Shown here: positions 53,834 through 64,000 of the stretch, piece after piece
How the letters are laid out: each line of letters opens with the position of its first letter
How positions within the stretch are numbered: the first letter of the stretch is position 1
NCBI GenBank assembly: GCA_028023455.1
Contig: JAQFVV010006221.1
Coordinates: 7,793,011 to 7,857,010 of the forward strand
Reading direction: 5' to 3'
Length of the DNA: 64,000 bases
Source of the DNA: Epiperipatus broadwayi
Taxonomy: Eukaryota > Onychophora > Udeonychophora > Euonychophora > Peripatidae
Program-made: the position numbers and the translations under genes
Notes under the pieces: model-generated
Seen by the model: only the letters and a program-made list of their open reading frames with translations
What the model was told of the DNA's origin: nothing
Database searches by the model: none

Positions 53834-55241
53834 AGTTTTTTCTCTGCAACCACAGTCCCTAACCATCACCATCTCTAACCACCATTTGTCACCACCACCC
53901 ATGACCACATCTAGCCATTGCCATACCTAACCACCACCATCACTAATTCCCACATTCGGTGTAACCACCACCATCACTAACATATTCCACCCTTAACCAC
54001 CATTATTATTATTTCACCACCACCCCCACCATGACTAATGATGACCCAACTTCCTACCTAACCACCACCCATAATTATTACCATCCCTAACCACCACCAT
54101 CCCTTACCACTACCATGCCTAACCACCAGGATCCCTAAACACAACCATACCTCCATCCCTCCCCACCCACCTATGGACCACCATACCTAACCACCACCAA
54201 ATTTAATCACCAGCATACCACCAACAAACCTAACCACCACCATACCTAACAACCTCCACACCACTACCTCCCACCATCTCTACCCACCAGTTCCACTAAC
54301 CCCCAACATCCCTAACTACCACCATACCTAACCATCAACATCTGTGTAAGAACCATCATTAACCTCCTCCATCACAAACCACCACCATATCTAACCACCA
54401 TATCTAACTACCACCATTTCCATCCACCATACCTAACCACCACCCATCACCATACCTAATGACCACCATCACTAACTCCTACTTTCCATGTAACCACCAC
54501 CATCAGTAACTTTTTCTATCCCTAAACACCATAATTATTATTATTCACCATGACCACCACCCCTGAGCAACACACAACATCACACCTAACCACAACCAAT
54601 AACGAACACCATCCCTAACCACTACCATCCCTAACCACAAGGATCCATAACCACAACCATACCTCCAACCCTCCGTACCCACCCATTCCTAACCACGACC
54701 ATGACTCCCTCCCACTATTCCCACCCATCCATCAACCACCATACCTAACCACCATCATACATTACCACCACAAAACCTAACCACCATGATACATAACTAT
54801 CACACCATCACCACCTCTCACCATCCCTAACCACTATTACCACTCACCCCTACCATCCCTAATCACCACCATACATAACCGCCACCATCTATGTATCCAC
54901 CACATCCCTAACCACCATCGGTTTGTTCTCTACCATCGCAGTCCCTAACCACCACCATCTCTAACTTTCATTTCAAACCATCCCTAACCACCAGGATCAT
55001 TAACCACAACCATAGCTCCATCCCTCCTTACCCACCCATTCCTAACCACCACCAAACCTCTCCCTCCCACCCTTCCCACCCACCCATCAACCACCATATC
55101 TGACCACCACCAAACCTAACCTCCATCATACATTACCACCACAGAATCTAACCACCTTGATACCAAACCATCTCCCCATCACCACCTCTCACCTTCCCTA
55201 ACCACCACTACCACTAACCCCTACCATCCCTAACCACCATC
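53834..55241 (+). repeat. HOR copy 6
   Basis: About 1.41 kb. The C monomer is shortened compared with the standard unit. Confidence 0.7.
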
Positions 55242-56321
55242 AGTTTTTTCTCCACCACCACAGTCCCTAACCATCACCATCTCTAACCACCAAATCTAAC
55301 CACCATCATATCTAACCACATACCATGACCACATTTAGCCATTGCCATACCTAACCACCACCATCACTAATTTCCACTTTCAATGTAACCTCCATCACTA
55401 ACCTATTCCACCCTTAACCACCATTATTATTATTTCACCACCACCATGCCTAATGATGACCCAACATCATACCTAACCACCTCCCCTGACTAACCATCGC
55501 TAACCACCACCATCCCTAACCACTACCATGCCTAACCACCAGGATCCCTAACCCCAACCATACCTCCATTTCTCCTTACCCACCAATTCCTAACCACCAT
55601 TATACCTCCCTCTCTCCCTTCCCAGCCACCCATGGACCACCATACCTCACCACCACCAAATTTAATCACCAGTATTCCTTACCACCAACAAACTTAACCA
55701 CCACCATACATAACCTCCACACCACTACCTCCCACCATCTCTAACCACCACTACCACTAACCCACAACATCCCTAACCACCACCATACCTAACCATCACC
55801 ATCCATGTAACAACCATCATTAACCTGCTCCATCCCTAACCACCACCATATCTAACCACCATACGTAACTACCACCATTTCCATCCACCATACCTAACCA
55901 CCACCCACCAGCATAGCTAATGACCACCATCCCTAACTCCCACTTTCTATGTAACCACCACCATCAGTAACTTTTTCCATCTCTAACCACCATTACTATT
56001 ATTATACACCATGACCTCCATCCGTGAGCATGACCCAACATCACACCTAACCACCACTAATAAAGAACACCATCGTAACCACTACCATCGCTAACCACCA
56101 GGATCCATAACAATACCTCCATCCCTCCCTACCCACCCATCACCATTATACCTAACCACCACCAAACCCAACCACCATCATACATTACCACCACAAAACC
56201 TAACCACCATGATACCAAACCATCCCCCATCACCACCTCCCCCCTTCCCTAATCACCACTACCACTAAACCCTACCATCCCTAACCACCATACCCAACCA
56301 CCACCATTCCTAACCACCATC
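55242..56321 (+). repeat. HOR copy 7, B/C hybrid
   Basis: Only 1,080 bases. A and the first half of B are normal (islands near 55,422 and 55,990). The sequence then runs into the second half of C without the CTTTCTTCACCACTGCAG boundary, so about 0.5 kb is missing. Confidence 0.7.
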
Positions 56322-57289
56322 AGTTTTTTCTCCACCACCACAGTCCCTAACCATTACCATCTCTAACCACCATATCTACCACCACCCATGACCATATCTA
56401 GCCATTGTCATACCTAACAACCACCATCACTAATTACCACTTTCAGTGTAACCACCACCATCAATAACCTATTCCACCCTTAACCACCTGTATTATTATT
56501 TCACCTCCATTACCACTACCATGCCTAATGATGACCCAACATCCCCTCTAACTATCACCATCCCTAACCACCACCATCCCTAACCAGTACCATGCCTAAC
56601 CTCCAAAATCCCAAACCCCAACCATACCTCCATTTCAGCCTGCCCACCCATTCCTAACCACCACCATACCTCCCTCCCTTTCTACCGTTCCCACCCACCC
56701 ATCACCCACCACACCTAACCACTACCAAACCTAACCACCATCATACATTACCACCACCAATTCTAACCACCATGATACCTAACCATCTCCCCATCACCAC
56801 CACCTCCCACCATCACTAACCATCACTACCACTAACCCCTACCAACCCTAACCACCACCATACCTAACAACCACCATCCATGTATTTACCACCATCCCAA
56901 TCCACCATCAGTTTCTTCACCACTGCAGTCCCTAACCGCCACTATCTCTAACCTATTTTCAACAACCATCCCTAACCACCACCATACCTAGCCATTGCCA
57001 TCCCTAACCACAAGGATCCATAACCACAACCATACATCCATCCCTCACTACCCACCCAATCCTAACCACCACCAAACCTCCCTCCCTCCCACCCACCATA
57101 TCTAACCACCACTAAACCTAACCACCATCATACATTACCACCACAAAACCTAACTTCCATGATACCTACCCATTGTCACATCACGACCTCCCACCTTCCC
57201 TAACCACCACTACCACTAACCCCTACCATGCCTAACCACCACCATACCAACCACCACCAACCAAGTATCCACCATCCCTAACCACCATC
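56322..57289 (+). repeat. HOR copy 8, A/B hybrid
   Basis: Only 968 bases. There is a single ATT island (near 56,490). The first half of A passes into the second half of B, then the B/C boundary near 56,910 and a normal C. One monomer length is missing, as after unequal exchange. Confidence 0.7.
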
Positions 57290-58811
57290 AGTTTTTTCTC
57301 TACCACCACAGTCCCTAACCATCACCATCTCTAACCACCATTTCTAACCACCACCATATCCAACCACCACCCATGACCACATCTAGCCATTGCCATACCT
57401 AACCACCACCAGCACTAATTCCCACATTCAGTGTAACCACCACCATCACTAACCTATTCCACTCTTAACCACCATTATTATTTCACTACCACCACCACTA
57501 TGCCTAACGATGACCCAACATCATACCTAACCACCAGCCATAACTATCACCATCCCTAACCAGCACCATCCCTAACCACTACCATGCCTAACCACCAGGA
57601 TCCCTAAACACAACCATACCTCCATCCCTCCCTACCAACCCATTGCTAACCACCACCATACCTCCCACGCTCCCATGGACAAGCATACCTAACCACCACC
57701 AAATTGAATCACCAGCATACTTTACCACCAACAAACCTACCCACCACCATACCTAACAACCTCCACACCACTACCTCCCACCATCTCTAACCACCACTAC
57801 CACTAACCCCCAACATTCGTAACCGACACCATACCTAACAATCATCCGTGTAACAACCATCATTAACCCCCTCAATCCCTAACCACCACCATACCTAACT
57901 ACCACCATTTCCATCCACCATATCTAACCACTACCATACATAATTACCCTAATCACTAACTCCCATTTTCCATGTAACCACCACCATCAGTAACTTTTTC
58001 CATCACTAACCACCATTATTATTATTATTCACCATGACCTTCATGCCTGAGCATGACCAAACATCACACCTAACCACCCCCAATAACGCACACCATCCCT
58101 AACCACATCCATCCCTAACCAGCAAAATCCATAACCACAAAAATACCTCCATCCCTTCCTACCCACCCATTCCTAACCACCGCCATACCTCCCTCCCCAC
58201 CACACCCATCAACCACCAATCCTAACCACCATCATACATTACCACCACAAAACCTAACCACTATGAAACCTAACCATCACCACCTCCCACCAGCCCTAAC
58301 CACTACTACCACTCACCCCTATTATCCCTAATCACCAACATCCCTAACCACCACCATACCTAACAACCACCATCCATTTATCCACCACCATCCCTATTCA
58401 CCATCAGTTTCTTCACCACTGCAGTCCCTAACCACCACTATCTCTAACTCCATTTCTAACCACCATTCCTAACCACCACCACACCTAGCCATTGCCATCC
58501 CTAACCAGTACCATCCCTAACCACAAGGATCCATAACCACAACAATACCTCCATCCCTCCCTATCCATCCATTCCTAACCACCACCAAACCTCTCTCCCA
58601 CCCTTCCCACCCACCCATCAACCATATCTAACCACCACCAAACCTAACCACCATCATACATTACCACCACAAAACCTAACCTCCATGATACCTAACCATT
58701 GCCCCATCACAACCTCCCACCTTCCCTACCACCACTACCACTAACCCCTACCATCCCTAACTACCACCATAACCACTACCATCCAAGTATCCACCATCCC
58801 TAACCACCATC
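57290..58811 (+). repeat. HOR copy 9
   Basis: About 1.52 kb with the standard A-B-C order. Confidence 0.75.
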
Positions 58812-60357
58812 AGTCTTTTCTATAACACCACAGTCCGTAACCATCACCATCTCTAACCACCATTTCTAATCACCACCATATCTAACGACCACCCATGACC
58901 ACATCTAGCCATTGCCATACCTAACCACCACCATCACTAATTCCCACTTTCAGTGTAACCACCACCATCACTAACCTATTTCACCCTTAACCACCATTAT
59001 TATTATTATTTCACCACCAGCATGCCTAATGATGACCCAACATCATACCTAACCAACACCTGTAACTATCACCATCCTTAACCGCCACCATCCTTAACCA
59101 CTATCATGCCTAACCACCAGGATCCCTAAACACAACCATACCTCCATCCCTCCCTACCTACCCATTCCTAACCACCACCATACCTCCCTCCATCCCACCC
59201 ACCCATGGACCACCATACCTCACCACCACCAAATTTAGTCACCAGCATACCTTACCACCAACAAACCTAATCACCACCATACCTAACAACCTCCACACCA
59301 CTACCTCCCACCATCTCTAACCACCACTACCACTAACCCCCAACATCCCTAACCACCACCATACCTAACCATCACCATCCATGTAACAACCATCATTAAC
59401 CCCCACCATCCCTAACCACCACCATATCTAACCACCATACCTAAATACCACCATTTCCATCCACCATACCTAACCACCACCCACCAGCATACCTAATAAC
59501 CACCATCACTACCTCCCACTTTCCATGCAACCACCACCATCAGTAACGTTTTCCATGTTTAACCACCATTATTATTATTCCCCATGACCATCACCCCTGA
59601 GCATGAACCAACATCACACCTAACCGCCACCAATAATGAACACCATCCCTAACCACATCCATCCCTAACCACTACCATCCCTAACAACCAGGATCCATAA
59701 CCACAACCAAACCTCCATCCCTCCCTACCAACCCATTCCTAACCACCACCATACCTCCCTCCCTCCCACCCACCCATCAACCTCCATACCTAACCACCAC
59801 AAAACCTAACCACCATGATACCTAACCATCACCCCATCACCACCTCCCACCATCCCTAACCACTACTATCACTCACCCCTACCATCCCTAATCACCACCA
59901 TCCCTAACCACCACCATACCTAACAACCACTATCCAGGTATCACCACCATCCCTATCCACCATCAGCTTCTTCATCACTGCAGTCCCTAACCACCACTAT
60001 CTCTAACCTCCATTTCCAACCACCATCCCTAACCAACACCACACCTAGCCATTGCCATCCCTAACCACTACCATCCCTAACCACAAGGATCCATAACCAC
60101 AACCATACCTCCATCCCTCCCTACCCACCCATTCCTAACCACCACCAAACCTCTCTCCTCCCACCCACCCATCAACCACCATATCTAACCACCACCAAAC
60201 CTAACCACCATCATACATTACCACCACAAAACCTAACCTCCATGATACCTAACCATTGTCCCATCACCACCTCCCACCTTCCCTAACCACCACTACCACT
60301 AACCCCTACCATCCCTAACCACCACCATCCAAGTATCCACCATCCCTAACCACCATC
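58812..60357 (+). repeat. HOR copy 10
   Basis: About 1.55 kb. Closest relative is copy 1, about 12.9 kb to the left, through shared private variants. Confidence 0.75.
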
Positions 60358-61940
60358 AGTTTTTTCTCTACCACCACAGTCCCTAACCATCACCATATCT
60401 AACCACCATTTCTAACCAAAACCATATCTAACCACCACCCATGACCACATCTAGCCATTGCCATACCTAACCACCACCATCACTAATTCCCACATTCAGT
60501 GTAACCACCACCATCACTAACCTATTCCACCCTTAACCACCATTATTATTATTTCACCACCACCACCATGCCTAATGATGACCCAACATCATACCTAACC
60601 ACCACCCATAACTATCACCATCCCTAACCACCACCATCCCTAACCACTACCATGCCTAACCACCAGGATCCCTAAACACAACCATACCTCCATCCCTCCC
60701 TACCCACCCATTCCTAACCACCACCATACCTCCCTCCCTCCCACCCTTCCCACCCACCCATTGACCACCATACCTAACCACCACCAAATTTAATCACCAG
60801 CATACCTTACCACCAACAAACCTAACCACCACCATACCTAACAACCTCCACATCACTACCTCCCACCATCTCTAACCACCACTACCACTAACCCCCAACA
60901 TCCCTAACCACCACCATACCTAACCATCACCATCCATGTAACAACCATCATTATCCCCCTCCATCCCTAACCACCACCATATCTAACCACCATACCTAAC
61001 TACCACCATTTCCATCCACCATACCTAACCACCCACCACCACCTAATAACCACCATCACTAACTCCCACTTTCCATGCAACCACCACCATCAGTAACGTT
61101 TTCCATCCCTAACCACCATTATTATTCTTCACCATGACCATCACCCCTGAGCATGACCCAACATCACACATAACCACCACCAATAATGAACACCATCCCT
61201 AACCACATCCATCCCTAACTGCTACCATCCCTAACCACCAGGATCCATAACCACAACCATACCTCCACCCTTCCCTACCCACCAATTCCTAACCACCACC
61301 ATACCTCCCACCCTTCCCACCCACCCATCAACCACCATACCTAACCACCACCAAACCTAACCACCATCATACATTACCACCACAAAACCTAACCACCATG
61401 ATACCTAACCATCACCCCATCACCACCTTCCACCATCTATAACCACTACTACCACTCACCCATACCATCCCTAATCACCACCATCCCTAACCACCACCAT
61501 ACCAAACAACCACCATCCATGTATCCACCACCATCCCTATCCACCATCACTTTCTTCACCACTGCAGTCCCTAACCACCACTATCTCTAACCTCCATTTC
61601 TAACCACCATCCCTAACCACCACCACACCTAGCCATTGCCATCCCTAACCACTACCATCCCTAACCACAAGGATCCATAACCACAACCATACTTCCATCC
61701 CGCCCTACAAACCCATTCCTAACCACCACCAAACCTCTCCCTCCCACCCACCCATCAACCACCATATCTAACCACCACCAAACCTAACCACCATCATACA
61801 TTACCACCACAAAACCTAACCTCCATGATACCTAACCATTGTCCCATCACCACCTCCCACCTTCCCTAACCACCACTACCACTAACCCCTACCATCCCTA
61901 ACCACCACCATCCAAGTATCCACCATCCCTAACCACCATC
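60358..61940 (+). repeat. HOR copy 11
   Basis: 1,583 bases with the standard A-B-C order. Confidence 0.8.
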
Positions 61941-63526
61941 AGTTTTTTCTCTACCACCAGTCCCTAACCATCACCATCTCTAACCACCATTTCTAACCAC
62001 ACCATATCTAACCACCACCCATGACCACATCTAGCCATTGCCATACCTAACCACCACCATCACTAATTCCCACATTCAGTGTAACCACCACCATCACTAA
62101 CCTATTCCACCCTTAACCACCATTATTATTTCACCACCACCATGCCTAATGATGACCCAACATCATACCTAACCACCACCCATAACTATCACCATCCCTA
62201 ACCACCACCATCCCTAACCACTACCATGCCTAACCACCAGGATCCCTAAACACAACCATACCTCCATCCCTCCCTACCCACCCATTCCTAACCACCACCA
62301 TACCTCCCTCCCTCCCACCCTTCCCACCCACCCATGGACCACCATACCTAACCACCACCAAATTTAATCACCAGCATACCTTACCACCAACAAACCTAAC
62401 CACCACCATACCTAACAGCCTCCACACCACTACCTCCCACCATCTCTTACCACCACTACCACTAACCCCCAACATCCCTAACCACCACCATACCTAACCA
62501 TCACCATCCGTGTAACAACCATCATTAACCCCCTCCATCCCTAACCACCACCATATCTAACCACCATACCTAACTACCACCATTTCCATCCACCATACCT
62601 AACCACCACCCACCACCATACCTAATAACCACCATCACTAACTCCCACTTTCCATGCAACCACCACCATCAGTAACGTTTTCCATCCCTAACCACCATTA
62701 TTATTCTTCACCATGACCATCACCCCTGAGCATGACCCAACATCACACATAACCACCACCAATAACGAACACCATCCCTAACCGCATCCATCCCTAACCA
62801 CCATCCCTAACCACCAGGATCCATAACCACAACCATACCTCCATCCTTCCCTACCCACCCATTCCTAACCACCACCATACCTCCCTCCCTCCCACCCACC
62901 CATCAACCACCATACCTAACCACCACCAAACCTAACCACCATCATACATTACCACCACAAAACCTAACCACCATGATACCTAACCATCACCCCATCACCA
63001 CCTCCCACCATCCCTAACCACTACTACCACTCACCCCTACCATCCCTAATCACCACCATCCCTAACCACCACCATACCAAACAACCACCATCCATGTATC
63101 CACCACCATCCCTATCCACCATCACTTTCTTCACCACTGCAGTCCCTAACCACCACTATCTCTAACCTCCATTTCTAACCACCATCTCTAACCACCACCA
63201 CACCTAGCCATTGCCATCCCTAACCACTACCATCCCTAACCACAAGGATCCATAACCACAACCATACTTCCATCCCGCCCTACCCACCCATTCCTAACCA
63301 CCACCAAACCTCTCCCTCTCCCAGTCTTCCCACCCACCCATCAACCACCATATCTAACCACCACCAAGCCTAACCACCATCATACATTACCACCACAAAA
63401 CCTAACCTCCATGATACCTAACCATTGTCCCATCACCACCTCCCACCTTCCCTAACCACCACAACCACTAACCCCTACCATCCCTAACCACCACCATCCA
63501 AGTATCCACCATCCCTAACCACCATC
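61941..63526 (+). repeat. HOR copy 12 (reference copy)
   Basis: 1,586 bases, the cleanest full copy. The dyad box ATGATG-ACCCAA-CATCAT lies at 62,149-62,166 in its A monomer. Confidence 0.8.
62149..62166. promoter_or_regulatory. Conserved dyad box in the satellite (example copy)
   Basis: ATGATGACCCAACATCAT is a perfect 6-base inverted repeat around ACCCAA. The core ATGACCCAACATCAT follows nearly every ATT island, including degenerate ones near 16,255 and 16,872. The full dyad is typical of the A monomers on the right; B monomers have CATGACCCAACATCACA. It resembles a protein-binding site in its conservation and symmetry, but no binding protein can be named. Confidence 0.35.
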
Positions 63527-64000
63527 AGTTTTTTCTCTACCACCAGTCCCTAACCATCACCATCTCTAACCACCATTTCTAACCACCATATCTAACCACC
63601 ACCCATGACCACATCTAGCCATTGCCATACCTAACCACCACCATCACTAATTCCCACATTCAGTGTAACCACCACCATCACTAACCTATTCCACCCTTAA
63701 CCACCATTATTATTATTTCACCACTACCACCACTATGCCTAGTGATGACCCAACATCATACCTAACCACCACCCATAACTATCACCATTCCTAACCACCA
63801 CCATCCCTAACCACTACCATGCCTAACCACCATGATCCCTAAACACAACCATACCTCCATCCCTCCCTACCCACCCATTCCTAACCACCACCATACCTCC
63901 CTCCCTCCCCCACCCACCCATGGACCACCATACCTAACCACCACCAAATTTAATCACCAGCATACCTTACCACCAACAAACCTAACCACCACCATACCTA
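63527..64000 (+). repeat. HOR copy 13, cut by the window end
   Basis: The first 474 bases of an A monomer, still standard at the last base, so the array continues beyond the window. Confidence 0.8.

Larger units (their letters stand above)
45884..64000. repeat. Higher-order repeat array, ~1.55-1.59-kb trimeric unit
   Basis: The landmark CATCAGTTTTTTCTCTACC returns at 47,411-47,420 (variant), 49,011, 50,563, 52,397, 53,834, 55,242, 56,322, 57,290, 58,812, 60,358, 61,941 and 63,527. The standard interval is 1.52-1.60 kb. Each standard unit has three monomers. In the last full copy A is about 61,941-62,545 (ATT island, then GATGACCCAACATCATACC). B is about 62,546-63,122 (ATT island, then GAGCATGACCCAACATCACA). 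C is about 63,123-63,526 (no ATT island and no box). B and C are separated by CTTTCTTCACCACTGCAG. Copies at the right end differ at few positions; there are no genes. Confidence 0.9.

Noticed and set aside
15407-64000. CRISPR-like array
   Set aside because: Repeats are continuous and degenerate with no unique spacers, no cas genes are present, and the sequence is eukaryotic satellite.
15407-64000. True telomere tract
   Set aside because: CCCTAA is always interrupted by CCA units, and the C-rich/G-rich polarity is opposite to that expected for a chromosome end on the right.

Overview
This is eukaryotic, non-genic sequence, most likely from an animal nuclear genome. It has no operons, no ribosome binding sites and no long open frames. 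The left quarter is very AT-rich and carries fold-back (inverted-repeat) elements and fragments with tRNA-like B-boxes. The rest is one huge satellite array whose C-rich strand is the + strand. TTAGGG-type hexamers embedded in the satellite fit an animal, but I cannot name a species.

Layout. (1) 1-15,406 is AT-rich sequence with at least five inverted-repeat elements: 251-351, 4,690-4,860, 5,512-5,961, 9,585-9,840 and 11,346-11,636. It also holds several copies of one dispersed fold-back family (called R1 here), a pair of SINE-like fragments (4,078-4,245 and 14,753-14,905), and two stretches that read like protein on the minus strand. The better of the two is a possible last exon at 12,009-12,230; the weaker is a degraded fragment at 2,700-2,960. 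(2) 15,407-20,076 is the degenerate outer edge of the satellite. (3) 20,077-22,554 is a 2,478-bp insertion inside the satellite. It has TG...CA ends, a GTAA target duplication, an internal TATA box and an AATAAA signal, and is best read as a solo LTR. (4) 22,555-45,883 is irregular satellite with (ATT)n islands, polypyrimidine tracts and multi-kilobase internal duplications. (5) 45,884-64,000 is the homogenised part: about 12.3 copies of a 1.55-1.59-kb higher-order repeat (HOR) built from three related monomers, A (~0.60 kb, with ATT island), B (~0.59 kb, with ATT island) and C (~0.40 kb, no island). The array runs off the right edge.

How it fits together. Every level of the satellite comes from one small grammar, (CCA)n followed by T[A/C]CCTAA. 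The smallest units are 3n+7 bases long. They are assembled into monomers of about 0.6 kb, each ancestrally marked by a polypyrimidine tract, an (ATT)n island, a conserved box with core ATGACCCAACATCAT, and usually a GGATCC site. The monomers are assembled into the trimeric HOR on the right. Divergence falls from left to right, as expected when the array core lies beyond the right end. No protein function can be assigned anywhere with confidence. The most unusual features are the layered satellite, its G-poor/C-rich strand bias with dense G-quadruplex potential on the minus strand, and the conserved dyad box.
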